A program made the position numbers and the translations under genes. The notes under the pieces were generated by a model. The model saw nothing but the letters and a program-made list of their open reading frames with translations, was not told the origin of the DNA and did not search any database. Positions 1 through 7,433 of a stretch of DNA of 34,847 nucleotides are shown here, piece by piece. Source of the DNA: Flavobacterium sp. (GTDB taxonomy: Bacteria > Bacteroidota > Bacteroidia > Flavobacteriales > Flavobacteriaceae); contig NZ_JAKLJH010000005.1 of NCBI RefSeq assembly GCF_023151265.1, positions 1-34,847 on the forward strand, in the 5' to 3' direction. Each line of letters starts with the position of its first letter. Position 1 is the stretch's first letter.

Positions 1-2221
1 TAATAAATCAATTACATGTTCTTCTAATTCTTGTTTGTTGATGACGATTTTCATTCCTTGTCCACCCAACACATAAGAAGGACGAACTAATAATGGAAAG
101 TCTAACGAATCTGCTAATTTTGAAGCTTCTTCAGCACTTTCAGCAATTCCAAACTTAGGGAATGGAATATTCAATTCGGTTAATAAATCCGAGAAACGTC
201 CTCTGTCTTCGGCTAAATCCAAAGCATCGAATGAAGTTCCTAAAATTTTGATTCCGTATTTTGCTAATTTTTCAGCTAATTTCAAAGCGGTTTGTCCACC
301 TAACTGAACGATTACTCCTTCAGGTTTTTCATGTTGGATGATATCGTAGATATGTTCCCAAAAAACTGGCTCGAAATATAATTTATCAGCCGTATCAAAA
401 TCGGTAGAAACCGTTTCTGGATTACAGTTAATCATGATGGTTTCATAACCACATTCTTTTGCTGCTAAAACTCCGTGAACACAAGAATAATCAAACTCGA
501 TTCCTTGTCCAATTCGGTTTGGTCCAGAACCTAAAACCACTACTTTCTTTTTATCAGTAACAATACTTTCGTTGTGAACGTATTTCGTTCCGTCTGCTTT
601 TTCAATTTCAGCTTCAAAAGTCGAGTAGAAATAAGGTGTTACTGCTTTAAATTCTGCCGCACACGTATCTACTAATTTGTAAACACGTTTGATATTTTGT
701 TCGTCACGCAGTTTGTGTACTTGACTTTCCAAACAACCCATCATGTGAGCAATTTGACGGTCTCCGTATCCTTTTTGTTTTGCTTCTAACAGCAATTCTC
801 TAGGTAATGTATCTACTTTATAATTCGAAATTTCTCTTTCTAAATGGAATAATTCTTCATACTGTTTTAAGAACCACATATCGATTTTAGTAATCTCATG
901 AATTCTGCTCAATGGAATTCCCATCGCGATGGCATCATAAATTACGAAAACTCTATCCCAACTCGCAAAAGTTAATTTTTCGATGATTTGTTCGTAGTTT
1001 TTATAACCTTTTCCGTCAGCTCCTAACCCGTTACGTTTGATTTCTAAGGACTGAGTTGCTTTGTGAAGTGCTTCTTGAAACGAACGTCCAATTCCCATTA
1101 CTTCTCCTACCGATTTCATTTGAAGTCCTAATGTTCTATCAGAACCTTCAAATTTATCGAAGTTCCATCTTGGTATTTTTACGATTACATAATCTAACGT
1201 TGGTTCAAATAAAGCCGAAGTTGATTTTGTAATTTGATTTTGTAATTCATCTAGGTTGTATCCTAAAGCTAATTTCGATGCGATTTTTGCAATTGGATAA
1301 CCCGTAGCTTTTGAAGCTAATGCCGAAGAACGCGACACACGAGGATTAATCTCAATCGCTACAATATCTTCTTTATCATCTGGTGAAACTGCGAATTGTA
1401 CGTTACAACCTCCCGCAAAATTTCCGATTGAGCGCATCATTAAAATAGCCATATCACGCATTTTTTGGAATGTCGTATCTGATAAAGTCATTGCTGGCGC
1501 TACTGTAATCGAATCTCCTGTATGAATTCCCATTGGGTCCATATTTTCAATTGTACAGATGATTACCACGTTGTCGTTGCTGTCACGTAATAACTCTAAT
1601 TCGTATTCTTTCCAACCCATTAAAGCCTTATCAATTAAGACTTCGTGAATTGGAGAAGCTTCTAATCCGTAAGTTAAAGCACCATCAAAATCTTCTTTTT
1701 TGTAAACAATTGCTGCTCCAGTTCCTCCTAACGTAAACGAAGGACGAATTACCAATGGAAAACCAAATTCCTGAGCAATTTCTTTTCCTTGTAAGAAAGA
1801 ATTAGCCGTTTTAGCAGGCGCTTGCGGAATTCCGATTTTGTGTAATGTTGATAGCATTGATATCTACACCAATTAATCTTACGTTGAAATCTTTCCAAAT
1901 TCCTTTTTCATCGGCTTCAATCGCTAAATTAAGTGCCGTTTGCCCACCCATTGTTGGTAAAACAGCATCAATTTGTGGATGCGCTTTTAAGATTTCGATG
2001 ATTGATTTTGTGGTAAGTGGTTTTAAATAAACATGATCGGCCATTGATGGGTCGGTCATAATCGTTGCAGGATTTGAGTTGATTAAGATAACTTCAATTC
2101 CTTCTTCTCTTAATGAACGCGCTGATTGAGAACCTGCGTAGTCGAATTCGCAAGCTTGACCAATAACGATAGGTCCAGATCCAATAATTAAAACCGATTT
2201 GATTGTGGTGTCTTTAGGCAT
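1..2221 (-). pseudogene. carB: carB, carbamoyl-phosphate synthase large subunit, frameshifted and cut by the window edge
   Basis: CarB makes carbamoyl phosphate from bicarbonate, ATP and glutamine-derived ammonia, feeding pyrimidine and arginine synthesis. The N-terminal piece (1811-2221, 136 codons) has typical CarB motifs ([30 protein letters not shown]) and then stops early. The CarB reading resumes in another frame at 1839 ([24 protein letters not shown]) and stays open for 613 codons to base 1, including the second ATP-grasp half (VVLGSGPNRIGQGIEFDYS, VRPSYVLGGQGM). Between residue T127 and KIG only one base is present. E. coli CarB has 11 residues there (EDRRRFDVAMK), so 32 bases are missing. 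About 200 C-terminal residues lie outside the window. It could be a real inactivating deletion or an assembly fault. Gene identity is near certain. Confidence 0.93.
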
Positions 2222-2337
2222 TGTGTTGTTGTTTTGTTGTTGTGGGTTGTAGTTATATTGTGATTATAAAATTACTAATTTTCAAAGAGTTGCACTGAAA
2301 AGAGCGTTAAAACTTATTCAAATTTTATAAACAGTTT

Positions 2338-2370
2338 AAAAAAAAGCCGCTACTAATAAAAGTAACGGCT
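2338..2370 (-). terminator. Rho-independent terminator after rpmH
   Basis: Read on the minus strand, AGCCGTTACT and AGTAGCGGCT form a 10-bp stem with one G-U pair around a 6-nt loop, followed by a run of eight or so T. It lies 25 bases past the rpmH stop. Confidence 0.85.
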
Positions 2371-2394
2371 GATATATTGTTTTAAGCTAAAACA

Positions 2395-2556
2395 TTATTT
2401 TTTGTGTCTTGGTTCGCAAGAAACAGTTAATTTATGTCTTCCTTTAGCTCTTCTACGAGCAAGCACTTTTCTTCCATTAGCAGAAGCCATTCTATCCATG
2501 AAACCGTGCTTATTTCTTCTTTTTCTTTTTGATGGTTGAAACGTTCTCTTACTCAT
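2395..2556 (-). CDS. rpmH: 50S ribosomal protein L34
   Basis: L34 is a small basic protein of the large ribosomal subunit. The gene is too short for the ORF track. Translation gives 53 aa starting [19 protein letters not shown], with the family signature (KRTFQPS, RxNKHGFxxRM, GRKVLxxRRAKGR). The C-terminal extension SCEPRHKK is of the kind seen in Bacteroidetes. It has its own consensus promoter upstream and a clear terminator downstream, so it is probably transcribed alone; carB follows on the same strand. Start and stop are unambiguous. Confidence 0.97.
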   Translation of the reverse strand: MSKRTFQPSKRKRRNKHGFMDRMASANGRKVLARRRAKGRHKLTVSCEPRHKK

Positions 2557-2630
2557 TGTAGTATCTTTTAAAATCTATAAATAAAAATCTTTTTTAAAAC
2601 TCATAGGTTTCCTATCCTGAAAACCGAGTG

Positions 2631-2660
2631 CAAATATACAAAGACTTTTTTCATTCGCAA
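2631..2660 (-). promoter_or_regulatory. Bacteroidetes sigma-A promoter of rpmH
   Basis: On the minus strand TTG (2658-2660) and TATATTTG (2631-2638) are separated by exactly 19 bases, matching the Bacteroidetes -33 TTG / -7 TAnnTTTG consensus. It leaves a leader of about 70 nt before the rpmH ATG. Confidence 0.8.
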
Positions 2661-2694
2661 GTACTTTTTTAAAAATATTTTTAATTCATTTTAT

Positions 2695-2702
2695 TATCTT
2701 TG
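2695..2702 (+). promoter_or_regulatory. -7 box (TATCTTTG) of the gene at 2725
   Basis: TATCTTTG matches TAnnTTTG and ends 22 bases before the ATG. No clear TTG sits at the -33 position. It is divergent from the rpmH promoter. Confidence 0.65.
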
Positions 2703-2724
2703 CACACAACAAATATACACTATA

Positions 2725-3240
2725 ATGTTTCATAAAAATATCAAATTAGTTTTAGCAGCGTTAGTTATTGCTTTCGGAATTTATCAATTCACGGAAAACA
2801 ACATAGGTAATGGTATCTTTTTATTATTATTTTCAACCATTTTTATTTTCTTATACTTTAAAAACGAATTTATTTTATTAGCTTTTTTAAAATTAAGAAA
2901 GCAAGATTTTCCTGGAGCACAAAAGTGGTTATCGCACATTAAAAACCCAGAAGCGGCTTTAGTGAAAAAACAACAAGGTTATTTCAATTACTTACACGGC
3001 TTAATGGTTTCGCAAACGAATTTAATTGAAGCTGAAAAATATTTCAAAAAAGCAATTGCTCTTGGCTTATCAATGGATCAAGATTTAGCTTTAGCGAAAT
3101 TACAATTAGCAGGTATTGCCATGACAAGAAGAAGAAAATTGGAAGCAACCAATTTATTGAACGAAGCTAAGAAATTAGACAAACAAAACATGTTGAAAGA
3201 TCAGATTAAAATGATGAAAGATCAAATGAAAAAAATGTAA
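2725..3240 (+). CDS. Small membrane protein with TPR-like tail (hypothetical)
   Basis: 171 aa of unknown function. Two hydrophobic segments are visible near the N terminus (about residues 7-22 and 30-45, then a third weaker stretch to 55). A soluble helical part follows with two TPR-like helix pairs (about 85-115, AEKYFKKAIALG; and 118-150, ATNLLNEAKKLD), and the tail is very basic and Met/Lys-rich. This suggests an inner-membrane anchored protein with a cytoplasmic protein-binding tail. It is monocistronic, with its own -7 box and a strong terminator 20 bases past the stop. I recognise a conserved hypothetical type of Flavobacteriaceae, not a named family. Confidence 0.8.
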   Translation: MFHKNIKLVLAALVIAFGIYQFTENNIGNGIFLLLFSTIFIFLYFKNEFILLAFLKLRKQDFPGAQKWLSHIKNPEAALVKKQQGYFNYLHGLMVSQTNLIEAEKYFKKAIALGLSMDQDLALAKLQLAGIAMTRRRKLEATNLLNEAKKLDKQNMLKDQIKMMKDQMKKM

Positions 3241-3257
3241 CTATTTCATCTTCAATA

Positions 3258-3287
3258 CAAAAAAGCACCTTTTGGTGCTTTTTTTGT
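3258..3287 (+). terminator. Rho-independent terminator
   Basis: AAAGCACC-TTTT-GGTGCTTT is an 8-bp perfect stem followed by seven T. It ends the 2725 gene. Confidence 0.9.
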
Positions 3288-3289
3288 TT

Positions 3290-3649
3290 ATTTATCGAGT
3301 TATCTTTTCGTTTGACGAGTTTTTTAGCTTTAAATATTTCTTTTTCATAGTTTAGCTAAGTAAAAAATAAAAATTTCCCTAAAATTAAATATCCACTATA
3401 ATTTTTATGAGAAGATTTATTCTAAAAAAATGGAAAAGGGGAAATTCCAACTTTTAAAAAATCTACTAAATAAACATGAAAAGATTAAAAGTTATAGTGG
3501 TTTTTTAGTCCGTAAAAAATGTTTACGTTTTTAGAAATTAATTTCTTAAAAAAAGCGTAACATTAAAAATTCATACAGAAAAGCAAGCTTTTGAGTTTTT
3601 TAAATTCTACTCTATCCTCTCAAAAATTTATTGATTTTCTGTATGATTT
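3290..3649. other. Gene-poor intergenic region dense in inverted repeats
   Basis: About 360 bases between convergent genes with no recognisable gene. It holds at least four inverted repeats. These are AATTTCCC (3372-3379) with GGGAAATT (3439-3446); CCACTATAATTTTT (3393-3406) with AAAAGTTATAGTGG (3487-3500, 13/14); a bulged hairpin around AGAAATTAATTTCT (about 3519-3563); and CATACAGAAAA (3572-3582) with TTTTCTGTATG (3634-3644), enclosing TTTTGAG/CTCAAAA. The first two cross each other, which is pseudoknot topology. A 34-codon ORF (3430-3534, MEKGKFQLL...) is also present but has no visible support. It could be a structured RNA, a long 3' UTR or a decayed repeat. Confidence 0.5.
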
Positions 3650-4018
3650 TTATTTTCCCAATAACATCTTTCCGGCAATTAACAAAAGAATAAATCCAAA
3701 TACTTTCTTCAACATTTTTTGGTCTAAATTAACTGCCATTTTACTTCCGAAATAACCTCCGATAACGAAAAATACCGCAATTATTCCCACATAACGCCAA
3801 TCAATGTAGCCTTCTTTATGATAAGTATATACAGCAATTGCAGTAACTGGAACCACTAAAACCGCTAAACTAGTTCCTTGAGCTTGATGCTGATTGAATC
3901 CAAGAAGCAAAACCAACAAAGGCACCATAATTACACCACCACCTACTCCAACCAATCCGCTTAGAATACCAGCTAATATTCCAATTAAGACTAAAGATAG
4001 CACTACTTGAATATCCAT
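3650..4018 (-). CDS. Half-size TauE/SafE family membrane protein
   Basis: 122 aa from the ATG at 4018 (MDIQVVLSL). The track's longer start at 4066 lies inside the upstream gene and adds a hydrophilic 16-residue tail, so I reject it. The TauE/SafE repeat is plain: GILAGILSGLVGVGGGVIMVPLL, then QAQGTSLAVLVV and GGYFGSKMA. About four membrane segments are visible, half the usual ~250 residues, so a homodimer would be needed for a full permease. Family members are proposed anion exporters (sulfite, sulfoacetate); the substrate here is unknown. It begins 7 bases after the stop of the lytic transglycosylase gene and is the last gene of a three-gene operon. Confidence 0.8.
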   Translation of the reverse strand: MDIQVVLSLVLIGILAGILSGLVGVGGGVIMVPLLVLLLGFNQHQAQGTSLAVLVVPVTAIAVYTYHKEGYIDWRYVGIIAVFFVIGGYFGSKMAVNLDQKMLKKVFGFILLLIAGKMLLGK

Positions 4019-4025
4019 TGGTCGC

Positions 4026-4916
4026 TTATTGTTTGTTATATCCTGAAGTTGGGATTTCGATTTCATATTTTTTTCCTGAAGTGTTTGTTAGTTTTTTATC
4101 GCGTAACCAAGGATTGTGAATTTTTAAAATTTTATAATTTACCCCTTGTGTTTTGGCAAACTTTGCTAAATCGGTAATTGAAGAATCAATTACTATTTTT
4201 TTCGTTGGAATAGTATAATACAAAGCCTCTTTTGGAATTGAAAAACCATACTTATCTGATTTCGACATAATTTCTTTCAAAGCTAAAATTCTAAAAACGT
4301 AACGCGAAGTTTCTTCAGTAAGTAACAAATCGTAATAATTATCAACTTGTTGCTCTTCCATTTTTTTGGAAATTCCGTTCATTCCACCATTATATGAAGC
4401 CGCTGCTAACGTCCAAGAACCGAATTTTTCTTTCGCACTTAATAAATACTTACAAGCCGCTTCGGTTGATTTTTCTAAATGATAGCGTTCGTCTACCTCA
4501 TCACTTACTTCCATTCCTTTTTCTTTAGCGGTTGCTGGCATAAATTGCCAAACACCTCTTGCTCCTGCAGGAGAAACCGCATTCACTAAACTACTTTCAA
4601 TAACTGCCAAATATTTGAAATCATCAGGCACTCCATATTTTGCAAGAATGGGTTCAATTATTGGGAACACTTTATTAGCACGTTTGATTACCAAAGTAGT
4701 ATTCGTGTGATAATTCATATTGGTAATCATTTCTTTATCCAAACGCTCTTGAACATCGGCCATAAACGTTGGCACTTCTTCACCCGAAAAATCCATTTTT
4801 AAACTATAACCTACTGGCGAATATTTCGTATCATTTGAAACTACTCCATAAATAAGAAAACTTGCTAAAAGAGCAACCGTTCCTAAAATCACTATCTTCT
4901 TCATATGCTTTTTCAT
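4026..4916 (-). CDS. Lytic transglycosylase (SLT domain)
   Basis: 296 aa. Lytic transglycosylases cleave the MurNAc-GlcNAc bond of peptidoglycan, forming 1,6-anhydro-MurNAc. An N-terminal hydrophobic segment (about 8-26) is an uncleaved anchor or signal peptide. The SLT fold spans about 85-220: catalytic Glu107 in AVIESSL, GARGVWQFMPATA (118-130), and AAASYNGG (171-178). The C-terminal ~75 residues resemble a degenerate LysM region (VIDSSITDLAKFAKTQGVNY), which would bind peptidoglycan. The organisation is MltD-like but short. It starts three bases after the hydrolase gene stops, so the two are co-transcribed. M5 is an alternative start. Confidence 0.92.
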   Translation of the reverse strand: MKKHMKKIVILGTVALLASFLIYGVVSNDTKYSPVGYSLKMDFSGEEVPTFMADVQERLDKEMITNMNYHTNTTLVIKRANKVFPIIEPILAKYGVPDDFKYLAVIESSLVNAVSPAGARGVWQFMPATAKEKGMEVSDEVDERYHLEKSTEAACKYLLSAKEKFGSWTLAAASYNGGMNGISKKMEEQQVDNYYDLLLTEETSRYVFRILALKEIMSKSDKYGFSIPKEALYYTIPTKKIVIDSSITDLAKFAKTQGVNYKILKIHNPWLRDKKLTNTSGKKYEIEIPTSGYNKQ

Positions 4917-4919
4917 TTT

Positions 4920-5588
4920 TTAATCGTTTAGAATTAATTTAGGTAAATTTTCATTCAACCACTTGAATTTATTAATTATCATGATATGAGTTCCGCCTTT
5001 TACAACAATACATTTTTCAATGTTTTTGATTGGGAAAACCTCATCCGCATCACCATGAACATGAATTACCGATTCGTTTACTTCTTTTTGTTTCCAACAC
5101 AAAATAGTTTCAATAGCCCAATCTAAATATTTCTTATCTCGAACCGATAAATATTTCTCATATAACTTTAATCGCTTCGCTACGATGTTATCGCCAAATG
5201 CATATTTAACCAATTTTTCAATATCAGCTAAAAGTTGGGTTGGAATTAACTTATACGCTTTTGTTGTCTTCGCGACTTTAAAACGCTGTGGAAATTCGGT
5301 ATTGGATTTTACACTTGAAATGATAATTACTTTACGAACTTTCATTTGCTTGGCCATTTCCTGCACCAAAACACCACCAAAAGAAACTCCAACTAAAACC
5401 GGATTTTCATCTTGAATTTGCTCCGTCATTCGAAGTGCGTAACTTTCGATACTTTCTTTATCATTAGGCAAAAACCATTCCAAAAAATGCATTTCAAATT
5501 GGTCTTCTGGTAATTTTATATTTTCGAAAATTGTAGGACTTGCAGCCAAGCCAGGCATAAAATAAACTGGAATCTTACTCATTACCAT
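4920..5588 (-). CDS. Alpha/beta hydrolase
   Basis: 222 aa, cytoplasmic, no signal peptide. Alpha/beta-hydrolase features are PVYFMPGLAAS (oxyanion region), the nucleophile elbow GVSFGG with Ser69, an acidic residue in HGDADEVFP (Asp180 or Asp182) and a terminal His in GGTHIMII (His201). These could form the Ser-Asp-His triad of an esterase or lipase-like enzyme; the substrate cannot be read from sequence. First gene of the leftward operon with the lytic transglycosylase and TauE-like genes. M3 (MSKIPVYF) is an equally plausible start six bases downstream. Confidence 0.85.
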   Translation of the reverse strand: MVMSKIPVYFMPGLAASPTIFENIKLPEDQFEMHFLEWFLPNDKESIESYALRMTEQIQDENPVLVGVSFGGVLVQEMAKQMKVRKVIIISSVKSNTEFPQRFKVAKTTKAYKLIPTQLLADIEKLVKYAFGDNIVAKRLKLYEKYLSVRDKKYLDWAIETILCWKQKEVNESVIHVHGDADEVFPIKNIEKCIVVKGGTHIMIINKFKWLNENLPKLILND

Positions 5589-5606
5589 TATTTTAAAAAA
5601 GTTTCG

Positions 5607-5614
5607 TAAATTTG
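5607..5614 (+). promoter_or_regulatory. -7 box (TAAATTTG) of the GNAT-like gene
   Basis: TAAATTTG matches TAnnTTTG and ends 20 bases before the ATG at 5635. An AAAGG stretch 4 bases before that ATG may act as a Shine-Dalgarno site, unusual for this phylum. Confidence 0.65.
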
Positions 5615-5634
5615 CACCTTAATTGAAAGGCATC

Positions 5635-5916
5635 ATGGAAATCAAAGATAATGAACTTTTAAGACAATTTGAAGTTATTTCCGAAACTGGATTGGTTTCA
5701 ATCGAGTATTCTATTCAAGAACGCAAGTTGTTTTTGACTAAATTTTGCAGCAATAATAACGAAGATGAAGAGTTACACAACGAATTTATCAAAACAGTTT
5801 TAGAGATTGCGCAAGATCGAAAATTAAAAGTAGTTCCAACACACGCAAAATTTATCAGTTTCTTTAGAAAGAATCGAAAATTTCAAGAAATGTTGCCTCC
5901 TGGAATTAAGATTTAA
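5635..5916 (+). CDS. GNAT-like N-acetyltransferase (YjdJ type, Acetyltransf_CG)
   Basis: 93 aa from the ATG at 5635 (MEIKDNELL). The track's TTG start at 5623 would leave only 8 bases after the -7 box, so I prefer the ATG. The short length and the C-terminal pattern KVVPTHAKFISFFRKNRKFQEMLPPG match the small GCN5-related YjdJ-type acetyltransferases, where that segment follows the acetyl-CoA binding helix. The usual RGxGxA/G loop is poorly conserved here (DEELHNEFIKTVLEIAQ), so catalytic activity is uncertain. Monocistronic, convergent with mtaB across a shared terminator. Confidence 0.75.
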   Translation: MEIKDNELLRQFEVISETGLVSIEYSIQERKLFLTKFCSNNNEDEELHNEFIKTVLEIAQDRKLKVVPTHAKFISFFRKNRKFQEMLPPGIKI

Positions 5917-5923
5917 TTCTAAG

Positions 5924-5957
5924 AAAAATCCCAAGTCTATTAAACTTGGGATTTTTT
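5924..5957. terminator. Bidirectional Rho-independent terminator
   Basis: AAAAATCCCAAG and CTTGGGATTTTT form a 12-bp perfect stem with a 9-nt loop and A/T tracts on both sides. It serves the GNAT-like gene (plus) and mtaB (minus). Confidence 0.9.
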
Positions 5958-7286
5958 TTATGCTTCTACGTTAAGAAATTCCATTCTTACGCTTCCGTCT
6001 TCGTCAATCTTGGTTAGATTAATTTCGTGCAATGTATTTACTAATTCTGGATTCCAAGGTGTTTTTACTTTTACGTAATTTTCTGTAAATCCGTGAATAT
6101 AGCCTTCTTTGTTTTCACTTTCGAATAAAACGGTTCGGTTGGTTCCAATTTGACTTTCATAAAATGCTCTTCTTTTCTTAACCGAAAGTCCGCGTAGCAT
6201 TTTACTTCTTTTCGAACGTACATTCATTGGCACTACACCATCCATTTCTACCGCTTCGGTATTATCTCTTTCCGAATAGGTAAAAACGTGTAAATATGAA
6301 ATATCTAAATCATTTAAGAAATGATAGGTTTCTAAGAAATGTTCATCGGTTTCACCTGGAAATCCTACAATAACATCGACACCAATACAAGCATGAGGCA
6401 TTACTTCACGAATTTTAGCTACTCGTTCTGTATAGACTTCACGCAAATAACGACGCTTCATTTTTTTCAAAACATCATTAGAACCCGATTGTAGCGGAAT
6501 GTGAAAATGCGGCACAAATGTGCGACTTTGTGACACGAATTCAATAGTTTCGTTTTTCAATAGATTAGGTTCGATGGAAGAAATTCGCAAACGTTCGATT
6601 CCTTCTACTTCATCTAATGCTTTTACTAAATCTAAGAAAGTGTGTTCGTGTTTTTTATTTCCGAATTCACCTTTTCCGTAATCGCCAATATTTACTCCAG
6701 TTAAAACAATTTCTTTGATACCTTGTTCTGAAATTTCTTTAGCATTTTTCAATACATTTTCTAATGCATCACTTCTAGAAATTCCACGAGCTAATGGAAT
6801 CGTACAATAGGTACATTTATAATCGCAACCATCTTGTACTTTTAAGAAAGCACGCGTTCTGTCGCCAATTGAATAACTTCCTACATAAAAATCGGCTTCT
6901 TCGATTTCGCAGGAATGGACTTCACCCATGTCGTTTTTCGACAAGTCATTAATATAATCTGTGATTTTGAATTTTTCTGTTGCACCTAAAACCAAATCCA
7001 CACCATCAACTGCAGCCAATTCTTCTGGTTTTAATTGAGCATAACAACCCACCGCAGCAACAAACGCTTTATCATTCAGCTTCATTGCTTTTTTAACAAT
7101 CTGCTTGAATTGTTTATCGGCATTATCCGTAACCGAACACGTATTGATTACATAAATATCTGCAATTTCTTCGAAATCAACTCGTTCAAAACCTTCATTT
7201 TGAAAATCACGTGCAATAGTAGACGTTTCTGAGAAGTTCAATTTGCATCCTAAAGTGTAGAATGCGACTTTTTTCTTGTTTTCCAT
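5958..7286 (-). CDS. mtaB: tRNA (N6-L-threonylcarbamoyladenosine(37)-C2)-methylthiotransferase MtaB
   Basis: 442 aa radical-SAM enzyme that adds a methylthio group to t6A37 of ANN-decoding tRNAs, giving ms2t6A. The N-terminal MTTase domain carries the auxiliary-cluster cysteines Cys14 (TLGCKLNFSE), Cys50 (NTCSVT) and Cys81 (VGCYAQ). The radical-SAM CxxxCxxC is Cys154/158/161 (DGCDYKCTYC). The LGCKLN motif separates MtaB from MiaB (LGCxMN) and RimO. A TRAM-like tRNA-binding domain fills the last ~65 residues. Length is normal. A TATCTTTG box lies upstream at 7332-7339. Confidence 0.95.
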   Translation of the reverse strand: MENKKKVAFYTLGCKLNFSETSTIARDFQNEGFERVDFEEIADIYVINTCSVTDNADKQFKQIVKKAMKLNDKAFVAAVGCYAQLKPEELAAVDGVDLVLGATEKFKITDYINDLSKNDMGEVHSCEIEEADFYVGSYSIGDRTRAFLKVQDGCDYKCTYCTIPLARGISRSDALENVLKNAKEISEQGIKEIVLTGVNIGDYGKGEFGNKKHEHTFLDLVKALDEVEGIERLRISSIEPNLLKNETIEFVSQSRTFVPHFHIPLQSGSNDVLKKMKRRYLREVYTERVAKIREVMPHACIGVDVIVGFPGETDEHFLETYHFLNDLDISYLHVFTYSERDNTEAVEMDGVVPMNVRSKRSKMLRGLSVKKRRAFYESQIGTNRTVLFESENKEGYIHGFTENYVKVKTPWNPELVNTLHEINLTKIDEDGSVRMEFLNVEA

Positions 7287-7331
7287 AAGTAAAACTCAAT
7301 TAATGAAATCGTTGTCAAAAAATTGAGAGTG

Positions 7332-7339
7332 CAAAGATA
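7332..7339 (-). promoter_or_regulatory. -7 box (TATCTTTG) of mtaB
   Basis: On the minus strand TATCTTTG matches TAnnTTTG and lies 45 bases before the mtaB start codon. Confidence 0.6.
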
Positions 7340-7360
7340 GATAAATTTGAAAATTATTTC

Positions 7361-7430
7361 ATTTGAAAATTTGAAAATGTAATTAGAGTCAAAGTAATTT
7401 TCAAATCAATACATCTTCAAATTTTCAAAT
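7361..7430. repeat. AT-rich inverted repeat, possible terminator of the GlmU-like gene
   Basis: ATTTGAAAATTTGAA (7361-7375) and TTCAAATTTTCAAAT (7416-7430) are perfect 15-base inverted copies, with a further partial copy (ATTTTCAAAT) between them. The right arm abuts the stop of the GlmU-like gene. It may end that transcript or be a dispersed AT-rich repeat. Confidence 0.5.
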
Positions 7431-7433
7431 TAA

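Noticed and set aside
1811-2221. A complete 136-aa protein
   Set aside because: It is the N-terminal part of carB ending at a frameshift; the rest of CarB reads on in another frame to the window edge.
3430-3534. 34-codon small ORF as a real gene
   Set aside because: No promoter box, no ribosome site and no recognisable family; it overlaps inverted repeats. Mentioned only as a possibility.
4019-4066. Upstream start of the half-size TauE gene
   Set aside because: It overlaps the lytic transglycosylase gene and adds a polar tail; the ATG at 4018 begins right before the first membrane segment.
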